Source: Mycolicibacterium insubricum
GTDB lineage: Bacteria > Actinomycetota > Actinomycetes > Mycobacteriales > Mycobacteriaceae
NCBI RefSeq assembly: GCF_010731615.1
Contig: NZ_AP022618.1
Location: forward strand, 124,001-188,000
Direction of reading: 5' to 3'
DNA: 64,000 nt
A program made the translations under genes and the position numbers. Of the stretch, positions 39,671-47,596 are shown piece after piece (the stretch's first letter is position 1; every line of letters begins with the position of its first letter). A model generated the notes under the pieces. It was not told the origin of the DNA, ran no database searches, and saw only the letters and a list, made by a program, of their open reading frames with translations.

Positions 39671-39738
39671 GAACCGACCTTCTCATCCAGATGTGAGCTT
39701 GCTTACATCGCAGAACTTATCAGGTCGTTCTTACCTTG

Positions 39739-39793
39739 ATCTCAGGTACCGGCGGAATTTTGCAAACTAGTTTTGATTGCAAGTACTTGAGAT
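39739..39793. promoter_or_regulatory. nested dyad in the promoter region of the secreted protein gene
   Basis: ATCTCAGGTAC (39739-39749) and GTACTTGAGAT (39783-39793) are inverted copies with one mismatch in 11. Between them are two TTGCAA hexamers, at 39760-39765 and 39777-39782, each itself a palindrome. The array lies 69-123 bases upstream of the 39670 start, in AT-rich DNA. It looks like an operator or a structured leader. The rest of the 39671-40008 gap shows nothing else recognisable. Confidence 0.45.
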
Positions 39794-40008
39794 TTGCTCG
39801 CGCACAACCGCCGAAGCCACTAAACACGCAGCTACTGGCCTTGCAGCCGTCGGCAGGCGTCCGCCAGAACCCTTGCAAGCCAACAGTAACGCCGCTTACG
39901 GCGGTACCGCCGATACCTGAGGAACCAGAACCCCGGGCCGCGCGTTCGCCACGGCCTCGCTCGCCGCGAAAAATTATCCGGACACGTCCGACGTCTGCGG
40001 CCGTGTCA

Positions 40009-40275
40009 TCACTTGTCCAGGTGCGGCCAGGGCGGGCGGCGCAGCACAGCGAGGGTGCCCAGCAGCGCCGCGACGAAGCCCGTCGACGTCCCGATCAACG
40101 CCATCAGATGCCCGTCGACCGCCGGAACCCAGGTCGCCCGGCCGTCGGCCACGGTGTACACCCCGACCACCCGCCGGCGACCCCGCCAGGTCGTGGTGGT
40201 GACGGTGACCAATGCCGTCCCGTCGGGCAGCGTCGTCAGCACGGCACCCTCGGACAGTTCGATCTCGGATCCCAC
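40009..40275 (-). CDS. small membrane-anchored protein, unknown
   Basis: An 88-residue protein from a GTG at 40275. A soluble beta-rich N-terminal part (VLTTLPDGTALVTVTTTTWRG) is followed by one hydrophobic helix near residues 60-78 and a short basic Pro-rich tail. No family was recognised. The frame is open further upstream to 40452, but those residues are Arg/Pro-rich shadow sequence. It is divergent from the dioxygenase operon with 177 bases between the starts. Confidence 0.5.
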   Translation of the reverse strand: MGSEIELSEGAVLTTLPDGTALVTVTTTTWRGRRRVVGVYTVADGRATWVPAVDGHLMALIGTSTGFVAALLGTLAVLRRPPWPHLDK

Positions 40276-40452
40276 AGTCGTCCCTTCCTCGCAGGCACGT
40301 CCACCGTGCCACGATCCGGCCGCCCGCGGGCCTCGCCCGCGCATTCTCCAGTCCCGCCGGGCGGAAAATAGCGGACCTCGCCCACTCGGGTCGCTCCTAG
40401 ACTGAATACCGGGCGCCAGACGGCGAGGGGTGCATCCGCGGGAGGGGCACAC

Positions 40453-41034
40453 ATGGCTACGACAATGCTGCTACCCCGACGGCTGCTGTCCGAGCTCGCC
40501 GCGGCCGCGGGATCCGGGTGCGACCCGGATCCCGCGCTGGTCGAGTACCTGCTTGCCACACTGCCCAACATCACCGAGCGGGCGGTCCCGCCGCCGCCCG
40601 GTCATCCGTACTCCCGCACCACCCTGCACTGCGAGAACACGGTGGAGGTCATGGTCGCCCGCTGGGCGCCCCGGGCGTCCTGCGCGCCGCACGACCATGG
40701 CGGGTCATCGGGTTTCGTCGTGGCACTCGAGGGTACGTTTACCGAAACGCACTACCAATGGTCGGGCACGGACGTGGTTGCGGCCCAATCATTTCCGCGC
40801 GACGCCGGTGACGTTCGCGGTTTCGGTCCCCGGGTGATCCACGCCATGGTCGCGGGCCCGACCGGTGGCGTCACCCTGCACGTCTACTCCCCCGCGCCGC
40901 AGCGGATGAATGTCTATGACCTAAAGCGGCGGGAAATCCTGGATTTGGTCGGCGATTTCGGTGCCTGGATTCCCGACGGGCACCATCCTCGCATCCCGTT
41001 CGAACTCACCGGAGCGCGATCGTGGCCGATCTGA
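40453..41034 (+). CDS. cysteine dioxygenase-like cupin
   Basis: The 193-residue cupin carries the iron ligands of thiol dioxygenases: His80 and His82 in CAPHDHGGSSG and His130 in RVIHAM. Arg55 in YSRTTLH is a candidate for binding a substrate carboxylate. Known relatives oxidise cysteine or mercaptopropionate to the sulfinate. The protein ends with an extended WIPDGHHPRIPFELTGARSW segment. It overlaps the methyltransferase gene by 13 bases, so the two are co-translated; the true thiol substrate may be specific to this operon. Confidence 0.82.
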   Translation: MATTMLLPRRLLSELAAAAGSGCDPDPALVEYLLATLPNITERAVPPPPGHPYSRTTLHCENTVEVMVARWAPRASCAPHDHGGSSGFVVALEGTFTETHYQWSGTDVVAAQSFPRDAGDVRGFGPRVIHAMVAGPTGGVTLHVYSPAPQRMNVYDLKRREILDLVGDFGAWIPDGHHPRIPFELTGARSWPI

Positions 41035-42344
41035 TCTGGATCGCCCACACCACCCGGTACCGCGGCGGCTCCACCGAATTCGGCATCGCCGCGCACACCA
41101 TGGCCCGGGAACTCGCCGCCACCCATCCCGATGCCGCGGTGGTGGTCGCCGCACTGGACGGCAAGGCCGACTTCACCGCGGCCATGGCCGACATCACGGC
41201 GGCCGGCGACCGGATCACCGAGCTGCACTTCCTCGGCCACGCCGGGATGTACGGACCGATGTTCGCCACCACCGCCTGGCCCGAACAGTTTTCGCCGCAC
41301 GAGTGGCGCGACATGCACATCCCATTCACCCCGGGCGCCCAGGCGTACTTCCACACCTGCCGCTCGGCACGCTGGTTCGCACCGTTTTTCGCCGAGACCT
41401 TCGGTGTGCCCACCTGGGGCCATCACGGCTACACCACCGTCTCGGCCCGCCCGGACCGGTTCTCCTGGGCCGCCCTCAGCCACCCGGGGCAGCTATACCT
41501 GATCGAGACCGTCGGCCGGAAAACCCACGGCCTGACCGGTTCGCTGCGCAAATACTCGGGGGCACCGGCGATCCCGATGACCTGCGCGCACCCCGAACCG
41601 GCACCCGCGGCCCGCGGCTACGACGCCGTGGCCACTCTCTACGACCGGGCCTACGCCAACATTCGGGTTCGCGAAGCCGAATGGCACTGGCTCTCCGAAC
41701 GACTCACCACCGTCCACCGGGAGACCGGCCGTCGGCTGCGGATCCTGGACATCGGCTGCGGCAACGGCGCACTGCTATCCGCGATCGGCGACCTGGGGGT
41801 GATGGAATCCGGTATCGGCGCGGATGTTTCCGCCGCCATGCTCGACACCGCGCGGGCCCGGGTGGACGATCCATGCATCGACTTCACCCTGATCGACTCC
41901 CCCGCGCTCCCGCTGCCCGCGCACAGCGTGGACGTCGTCGTGTCCTTTCTGTCGTTCCGCTACCTGGACTGGGACCCGGTGCTGGCCGAGATCCACCGGG
42001 TGCTTCGACCCGGCGGGCGGCTGCTGGTGGTCGACATGGTGGAACGACGGGCCACCACCGCCGACCTTCCCGCGCTGGCCCGCGCAGTGCTCGCACATCG
42101 GCGCACCCCGCATCGGCATCCGCGGTTCGCTCACGACCTCCGGGCTCTCGTCGAGCATCCGGACTGGCAGGAGGTGCTGCGCCACAACCCGATTCGCGCC
42201 GAACACGAGTACCGCTGGTATCTGGAAAGCCGGTTTCCCGGGGCGCGGCTGGAAACCCTGACCGTCGCGCCGCACAACCGCGTCGTCGCCCTGGACTCCG
42301 GGCCGGTCACCACTGCGGCGACGGTACCGATGAGCTATCCGTGA
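41022..42344 (+). CDS. SAM-dependent methyltransferase fused to an N-terminal Cys/His domain
   Basis: The 440-residue protein has a C-terminal class I methyltransferase with motif I ILDIGCGNGALL (about 241-252), a later VVSFLSFRYLDWD and VLRPGGRLLVVDM. The first 180 residues are a different domain. They contain HFLGHAG with His73 and YFHTCRS with Cys113, each after a hydrophobic strand, which resembles the His/Cys dyad arrangement of caspase-like (CHAT or C25) folds. That relation is inference. The domain could be a thiol hydrolase or transferase. The gene overlaps both neighbours (13 and 4 bases). Confidence 0.75.
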   Translation: MADLIWIAHTTRYRGGSTEFGIAAHTMARELAATHPDAAVVVAALDGKADFTAAMADITAAGDRITELHFLGHAGMYGPMFATTAWPEQFSPHEWRDMHIPFTPGAQAYFHTCRSARWFAPFFAETFGVPTWGHHGYTTVSARPDRFSWAALSHPGQLYLIETVGRKTHGLTGSLRKYSGAPAIPMTCAHPEPAPAARGYDAVATLYDRAYANIRVREAEWHWLSERLTTVHRETGRRLRILDIGCGNGALLSAIGDLGVMESGIGADVSAAMLDTARARVDDPCIDFTLIDSPALPLPAHSVDVVVSFLSFRYLDWDPVLAEIHRVLRPGGRLLVVDMVERRATTADLPALARAVLAHRRTPHRHPRFAHDLRALVEHPDWQEVLRHNPIRAEHEYRWYLESRFPGARLETLTVAPHNRVVALDSGPVTTAATVPMSYP

Positions 42345-43072
42345 CCCTGGGGCTCATCGACTGGGGCATCGGCGGAATCGGGTTGCTGCGGCTGCTCGAC
42401 GAGACCGCACCCGGGCGCGACGTCATCTACTTCTCCGACACCGGCGCGGTGCCCTACGGTCGGCTGCGCACCGACGAGCTGGCCCGCCGGCTGCTCGCAG
42501 TCGTCACCGATCTCGCCGCCCGCGGCGCCACCGAGGTGATGCTGGCGTGCCACTCGGCGAGCACCGTCGCACCGCGACTGGCCGACACCCCGATTCCGGT
42601 GGTCGGCATCATCGACCACGCGCTGGCTGCCGTGCCCGAAAACCTCACGGGGCCGGTCGGCGTGGTGGGCGGTCGGCGCACCATCGGCTCCGGGTGCTAC
42701 CGGCGGGCGTTGGCGGCGCGCGGTATCTCCGTGATTTCCCGAGTGGCCCAACCACTTTCCGGTCACATCGAGGCCGGCCGGGCATCCTCGCCGCGGTTCC
42801 GCGAAGACCTGCACCGCATCGTCGCACCGATCCGCGGGGCCGAGGCTCTGATCCTGGCGTGCACGCACTATCCGGCGGCCACCGATGAGTTCGCCGCCGC
42901 GCTGCCTGGCACCCTACTGATCGACCCGGCCGTGCACGCCGCGGCCGCACTGGCCGACGAACGCACCGGAGCCGGGTCGCGCACCTTCCTGACCACCGGC
43001 GATCCCGACGACATGCGCCGCGCCGCGGAGCTGGCCTGGGGGTACCGGATCGGTCCCGTCGCCGTCGTCTGA
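42341..43072 (+). CDS. Asp/Glu racemase family protein (MurI-like paralogue)
   Basis: The 243-residue protein begins at a GTG sharing bases with the methyltransferase stop. It has the MurI framework: IDWGIGGIGLL in place of FDSGxGG, FSDTGAVPYG, Cys70 in LACHSAS and Cys174 in LACTHYP. Both catalytic cysteines are present, so a racemase or related reaction is feasible. But the Ser after the first Asp is Trp and the Asn after Cys70 is His, both in substrate-contact positions of glutamate racemase. It is therefore probably not the housekeeping MurI. It is the third gene of the dioxygenase operon. Confidence 0.8.
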   Translation: MTLGLIDWGIGGIGLLRLLDETAPGRDVIYFSDTGAVPYGRLRTDELARRLLAVVTDLAARGATEVMLACHSASTVAPRLADTPIPVVGIIDHALAAVPENLTGPVGVVGGRRTIGSGCYRRALAARGISVISRVAQPLSGHIEAGRASSPRFREDLHRIVAPIRGAEALILACTHYPAATDEFAAALPGTLLIDPAVHAAAALADERTGAGSRTFLTTGDPDDMRRAAELAWGYRIGPVAVV

Positions 43073-43079
43073 GCCGTGC

Positions 43080-43388
43080 TCAGCCCGCCGTGAGCTTCGA
43101 CCTCTGGTCCGGGCACAGCGTGCCGATCGCAAAGCCGACCACCATGGCCTGCTTGGCCTTGTCGCCGGCCCCGGAGACGTTGTCCACCACCGTCATGTAC
43201 GACGTTCCCGACGCCAGCGAGTCGCAGGCCTTGCGGCCCTGGGCGATCGCCTCGGAGTCACTGGAGAAGCCGATCCCCGCGGACCTCACGCTCGACAGAT
43301 ACGCACCGGTGTTGTCGTCCTTGGAACATCCCGACAGCAGCACTCCGGCGGCGGCCAGCGGGACGATCAGCAGGGGCGCAGTACGCAT
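43080..43388 (-). CDS. DUF732 lipoprotein
   Basis: The 102-residue protein has a signal peptide ending in the lipobox LLSGC. The body follows the DUF732 pattern: YLSSVRSAGIGFSSDSEAI, ARKACDSL and a C-terminal CPDQ with the second Cys. DUF732 proteins are small mycobacterial secreted or lipid-anchored proteins of unknown role. ATG 43388 begins the signal peptide; the frame is open further up but those residues are not signal-like. It ends 7 bases from the convergent racemase gene. Confidence 0.85.
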   Translation of the reverse strand: MRTAPLLIVPLAAAGVLLSGCSKDDNTGAYLSSVRSAGIGFSSDSEAIAQGRKACDSLASGTSYMTVVDNVSGAGDKAKQAMVVGFAIGTLCPDQRSKLTAG

Positions 43389-43571
43389 GGGGGTATCCGT
43401 TCCACGTCGTGGCAGTGTCACCGGCCACGCTACCGCCGTCGGCGGCAACCCAGGGACGGAAATTCCGGTCCGGAAGATAAGCCGTTCGGATGAGGCGCCG
43501 GCCCCGCTCCCGCTCCTAGGGTGAGCCGTCGGGTTGACAATCCCGTCGGCCCACCGAAGTCGGAGGCTGCC

Positions 43572-43883
43572 ATGAAGTACCTCGTCGCCTGGACCTACCG
43601 GGCCAACGGAACCGCGGAGCAGAACGAGCAGAGCTTCCGGCGCGGCCTGGCGGCGTTCGCCCAGTGGCAGCAGCCGGACTCCACCATCTACCACCAGTTC
43701 CTCAGCCGCGTCGACGGCGGCGGCGGCTTCGCCGTGGTGGAAACCGACAACCCGGAAGACATCGCCGAAGTCACCGCCAAGTTCTCCTTCATCGCCGAGT
43801 ACCAGGTCTACCCGGTGCTCGACATGGCCGACGGTGTCCAGCTGCTGTACAAGGGCGTCGAGTTCCTGGGAGGGATCGAATAG
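43572..43883 (+). CDS. DUF3303-like small protein
   Basis: The 103-residue ferredoxin-like alpha/beta protein starts MKYLVAWTYR and includes GGGGFAVVETDNPEDIAEV and the ending FEYQVYPVLDM-like segment, typical of DUF3303 and related dimeric alpha-beta-barrel proteins. Function unknown. ATG 43572 follows a GGAGG ribosome binding site (43562-43566), which decides the start over the in-frame codon at 43521. Confidence 0.75.
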   Translation: MKYLVAWTYRANGTAEQNEQSFRRGLAAFAQWQQPDSTIYHQFLSRVDGGGGFAVVETDNPEDIAEVTAKFSFIAEYQVYPVLDMADGVQLLYKGVEFLGGIE

Positions 43884-43898
43884 CCGGGCGGGCCGTCG

Positions 43899-44342
43899 CT
43901 ACCAGACCTCGACCTTGCCGCCGAACGACTGCAGCGTCCCGGTGTTGCAGCCGCCCTTGATTCCGTCTGCCGTGATGAAGACGCCCTGGTCGCTCGGGTA
44001 GTCCTTGTCCCCGGGGTAGTGGTTGCGGTGAAAGACCAGTACCCCGGTGCTCGCACCCGGTTTGAGCACCATCGTCTTCTCCTGCTGGTTCTCGTAGAAG
44101 ATGTGCGCCCTGATACCCGAGCAGTGCTCCGGGCTGGCGGTGAACCGGGCGTGCACCACCTCGGGCGGGTCGCTGAAGAAGGTCCAATGGCCCAACCAAC
44201 AGGTCTGCGACTGGTCCGGCCCCGTCGCGCAGTCGACGGTGAAGTCCTCGGTGATGGGCAGCGTCGCGGCCTGCGCGGACGGCGCCAGGGACGTCATTGC
44301 CAGCACGGCGGCGGCGATGCCAATAGCGGTCTTGGAAGTCAT
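43899..44342 (-). CDS. small secreted protein, unknown
   Basis: The 147-residue protein has a signal peptide (TAIGIAAAVLAMTSLAPSAQA, about residues 4-25) and four Cys residues in the mature part that could form two disulfides. The mature part is beta-rich with the segments FTVDCATGPDQSQTCWLGHW and PEHCSGIRAH. No family was recognised. ATG 44342 is preferred because AGGGGG lies about nine bases ahead; an ATG at 44351 sits directly on that sequence. It is convergent with the DUF3303 gene. Confidence 0.65.
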   Translation of the reverse strand: MTSKTAIGIAAAVLAMTSLAPSAQAATLPITEDFTVDCATGPDQSQTCWLGHWTFFSDPPEVVHARFTASPEHCSGIRAHIFYENQQEKTMVLKPGASTGVLVFHRNHYPGDKDYPSDQGVFITADGIKGGCNTGTLQSFGGKVEVW

Positions 44343-44490
44343 TGCGGTCATCCCCCTTGGGCGTTGATGCCGCAAGTGAACTCGGCGACCGGAACGTGGG
44401 CCAACGTCCGTCCCGAAGAACGGAACGCAGATACCGACCGGACGATCAACGGGCGAGGCTGCCGTGGCGGGGAGATCCGCGAGAAAATGG

Positions 44491-44563
44491 AGCCGCCTGG
44501 GGGAATCGGACCCCCGACCTTCTCATTACGAGTGAGACGCTCTACCGACTGAGCTAAGGCGGC
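44491..44563 (-). tRNA. tRNA-Thr (anticodon CGT)
   Basis: The minus strand folds as a cloverleaf: acceptor arms GCCGCCT and AGGCGGC, D-loop segment TTAGCTCAGTCGGTAGAG, anticodon arm TCTCACTCGTAATGAGA with CGT in the loop, and T-arm GGGGGTCCGATTCCCCC. The discriminator base would be T (44491), and no CCA is encoded. It stands alone between two protein genes. Confidence 0.95.
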
Positions 44564-44668
44564 GTGCCCGGCGGACCGGGCGCAGTGGAGTCTACAGGGC
44601 CCGAACGGCCACCAGAAAACGGCCGCTTGGCCTGCTCAAGGCCCTGACCGAAGTGGTCGACGCCAAGC

Positions 44669-45895
44669 TCAGCGCGACCGGTCGGACTGCAAAGCCTGCC
44701 CGACGGTCGCGATCATCGCGTCGACGGCGAACTTCGGCTTCACGTTCGCCGCCAGCGCATCGCGGCAGATCAGCACCGCCTCGATGCAGCGCAGCAGCCG
44801 GTCCGGACCGGCGTGGGCGGCCAGCGCCGCGGCCCGGTCCTCCATGTCGGGATGGTTGGCCGTCACCGAGCCCGCCCCACTGGACACCATCAGCGCGTCG
44901 CGGAAGTGGCCGGCCAGGTCCATCAACGCCCGGTCCAGCGCGTCGCGCCCGGCCCGAGTGGCCCGCGACTTCTGCCGTCGTTCCAGTTCTTTGAGCGCGC
45001 CGGCGGATCCGCGCAGCGCACCGACCGCACCCTTGCCGGTGCCCCCGGCGCCCAGCGCGGTGCGCAGCTCCTCGGTCTCCACCTCGTCACGGTCGGTGGT
45101 CAGCGCCTTGGCCTCCTCCTCGGCGGCCTTCACCAGCTCCTCGGCCGCGGCATAGGCGCGCGACGGGGTGGCGGCGTCCCGTGCCAGACCCAGCGCGCGG
45201 GTCCGTCGGGCCCGGGCCTGGTCATCGGTGGCCAGCCGCCGGGCCCGCCCGACGTGCCCGCCGCTGACCGACGCCGCCCAGTGCGCGGTCTCGGGGTCCA
45301 GGCCGTCGCCGTCGATGAGCACCTCGGCGATCGACTCGACGGTCGGCGTGGTCAGCGCGACGTGCCGGCAGCGCGACCGCAGCGTGACGGCGATGTCCTC
45401 GGGATCCACCGACGGCGCGCACAGCACGAACACCGTCTGCGCCGGTGGTTCCTCCACCACTTTCAGCAGGGCGTTGGCGGCCCCCTCGGTGAGCCGGTCG
45501 GCGTCCTCGACGACGACGACCTGCCAGCGCCCGGTGGTGGGCCGCCGCGACGCCGACGCCACGATGGCCCGCATCTCGTCGACACCGATGGACAGCCCCT
45601 CGGGAACCACCCGGCGGACATCGGCGTGCGTGCCGGCCATCGTCGTCGTGCAGGCGCGGCAGTGGCCACACCCCGGGGACTCCGATTCGCACTGTAGAGC
45701 GGCGGCGAAACACAGGGCGGCCACCGAGCGTCCCGAGCCGGGAGGGCCGGTGATCAGCCAGGCGTGGGTCATCCCGGCGCTCACACTCGACGGCGAACCA
45801 CTGTGAGATGTGTCACCGCGGGCCGCCGTCGCGGCGGCCGTCAACTCCGCCTCGACGGCATCCTGGCCGACCAACCGCGCAAAAACCCCGGACAC
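44669..45895 (-). CDS. holB: DNA polymerase III subunit delta'
   Basis: Clamp-loader subunit. The 408-residue protein starts GTG at 45895 with MSGVFARLVGQ and has the P-loop variant GPPGSGRS near residue 50. A four-Cys zinc site (CESESPGCGHCRAC) follows, then VVVVEDADRLTEGAANALLK and EEPP, then the sensor-like LRSRC. A Glu-rich linker separates the C-terminal collar domain. Length and order match Rv3644c. Divergent from the adenylate cyclase gene; the frame upstream of 45895 overlaps it and is not used. Confidence 0.9.
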   Translation of the reverse strand: MSGVFARLVGQDAVEAELTAAATAARGDTSHSGSPSSVSAGMTHAWLITGPPGSGRSVAALCFAAALQCESESPGCGHCRACTTTMAGTHADVRRVVPEGLSIGVDEMRAIVASASRRPTTGRWQVVVVEDADRLTEGAANALLKVVEEPPAQTVFVLCAPSVDPEDIAVTLRSRCRHVALTTPTVESIAEVLIDGDGLDPETAHWAASVSGGHVGRARRLATDDQARARRTRALGLARDAATPSRAYAAAEELVKAAEEEAKALTTDRDEVETEELRTALGAGGTGKGAVGALRGSAGALKELERRQKSRATRAGRDALDRALMDLAGHFRDALMVSSGAGSVTANHPDMEDRAAALAAHAGPDRLLRCIEAVLICRDALAANVKPKFAVDAMIATVGQALQSDRSR

Positions 45896-45977
45896 CGGCC
45901 CACAGTAGCGCCCAGCACCGACGGCCAGGTCGATCAACCTATGCAAATTGCCCAACCCCGACCGATACGGTTTACCC

Positions 45978-47576
45978 GTGACACCCGCGTGGACCAACCC
46001 TGGGCGAATCAAGGCATTCGTCCGCTGGGTGGTCCGCACCCCCTGGCCGGTGTTCACCCTCGGCATGCTGCAGGCCGACATCATCGGTGCGCTGTTCGTG
46101 CTGGGGTTCCTGCGCTTCGGGCTGCCGTCGGAGGACCGCGTCCAGCTCCAGGACCTGCCGACCCGCAACCTGACGATCTTCCTGATCTATCTGTTCGTGG
46201 CGTTCACCGTCGGCGCGGCGCTGAGCCTGTGGCTGCTGGCGCCGGTGTTCCGCTGGCAGCGCCGCGACGGGCTGTTGGTCGACCCCGACCCGGCGGCCAC
46301 CGACCTGGCCCGCACCCGGGCCCTGCGGATGCCGATCTACCGCACCATGATCAGCTCGGCGAACTGGATGACCGGCGGCATCGTGTTCATCACCGCCGCC
46401 GCCCCGGCCGCCCACGGCGCGATCCCGGTGCTCGTGGTGGCCACCGCGCTGGGCGCCACCGCGACGGCCATCATCGGCTACCTACAGTCCGAGCGGGTAC
46501 TGCGCCCGGTGGCGGTGGCCGCGCTGCGCGGCGGGGTGCCGGAGAACTTCCACGCCGCCGGCGTCATGCAGCGCCTGGTCCTGACCTGGGTGCTGTCCAC
46601 CGGGGTGCCGCTGCTGGCGATCGTGCTGGCCGTCGTCGCGTCGAAGACATCCATCCTGCAGGCCAGCGCCGACCAGATGAACACCCCGATCCTGATGCTG
46701 GCCATCACCGCGCTGGTGGTGGGCCTGGCCGGAACGGTGCTGGCCGCCATGTCGATCGCCGACCCACTGCGCCAGTTGCGCTGGGCCCTCGGCGAGGTGC
46801 AGCGCGGCAACTACAACGCCCACATGCAGATCTACGACGCCAGCGAGCTCGGCCTGCTGCAGGCCGGGTTCAACGACATGGTGCGCGACCTGGCCGAGCG
46901 GCAGCGACTGCGCGACCTGTTCGGCCGCTACGTCGGCGAGGACGTCGCCCGACGGGCCCTGGAGCGCGGCACCGAGCTGGGCGGTCAGGAACGCCACGTC
47001 GCGGTGCTGTTCGTCGACCTCGTCGGCTCGACGCACCTGGCCGCCACCCGACCGCCCAGCGAAGTGGTGATCCTGCTCAACGAGTTCTTCCGGGTGGTCG
47101 TCGACATCGCCGACCGGCACGGCGGGTTCGTCAACAAGTTCCAGGGTGACGCGGCGCTGTGCATCTTCGGTGCGCCGATCGAACATCCCGACGCCGCCGG
47201 TGCCGCGCTGGCCGCCGCCCGCGAGATGCACGACCATCTGCTTCCCATCCTGGGCGACGAGTTCGGGATCGGGGTGTCATCCGGGCGGGCTATCGCCGGG
47301 CACATCGGCGCACAGGCCCGGTTCGAGTACACCGTCATCGGTGATCCGGTGAACGAGGCCGCCCGGCTGACCGAGCTGGCGAAACTGGACCCGGGCCGGG
47401 TGCTGGCGTCGGCGACAGCGGTCAGCGACGCCAGCGACACCGAGGCCTTCGCCTGGACCGTCGGGGGCATCGTGCAGCTGCGCGGACGCACCGAGCCCAC
47501 CCAGCTGGCCCACCCCGTCAAGCTCGCCACCCTGCACCCCGCGGGTGATCGGGTAAGCGATCACGCGGAGGGCTGA
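45978..47576 (+). CDS. membrane adenylate cyclase with HAMP domain (Rv3645 homologue)
   Basis: The 532-residue protein has six hydrophobic helices in the first 260 residues, a HAMP domain (SIADPLRQLRWALGEVQRGNY, about 265-300) and a class III cyclase domain with metal-binding VAVLFVDLVGSTHLA and substrate-pocket FQGDAALCIFGAP. ATP is turned into cAMP. Rv3645 is reported as a main cAMP source in M. tuberculosis. The start is the GTG at 45978; an in-frame TTG at 45948 is possible. A hairpin (GTGATCG, 47545-47551, with CGATCAC, 47558-47564) lies inside the last codons, possibly ending transcription against topA. Confidence 0.88.
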   Translation: MTPAWTNPGRIKAFVRWVVRTPWPVFTLGMLQADIIGALFVLGFLRFGLPSEDRVQLQDLPTRNLTIFLIYLFVAFTVGAALSLWLLAPVFRWQRRDGLLVDPDPAATDLARTRALRMPIYRTMISSANWMTGGIVFITAAAPAAHGAIPVLVVATALGATATAIIGYLQSERVLRPVAVAALRGGVPENFHAAGVMQRLVLTWVLSTGVPLLAIVLAVVASKTSILQASADQMNTPILMLAITALVVGLAGTVLAAMSIADPLRQLRWALGEVQRGNYNAHMQIYDASELGLLQAGFNDMVRDLAERQRLRDLFGRYVGEDVARRALERGTELGGQERHVAVLFVDLVGSTHLAATRPPSEVVILLNEFFRVVVDIADRHGGFVNKFQGDAALCIFGAPIEHPDAAGAALAAAREMHDHLLPILGDEFGIGVSSGRAIAGHIGAQARFEYTVIGDPVNEAARLTELAKLDPGRVLASATAVSDASDTEAFAWTVGGIVQLRGRTEPTQLAHPVKLATLHPAGDRVSDHAEG

Positions 47577-47596
47577 CGGGCGCAGGCGGTCCCCGG

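Noticed and set aside
42341..43072. Calling the racemase murI
   Set aside because: Two active-site neighbouring residues differ from MurI and the gene is in an accessory operon, so it is probably a paralogue.
47545..47564. Hairpin at the end of the cyclase gene as a strong terminator
   Set aside because: It is inside the coding sequence with no T-run; I mention it only as a possible element in the cyclase entry.
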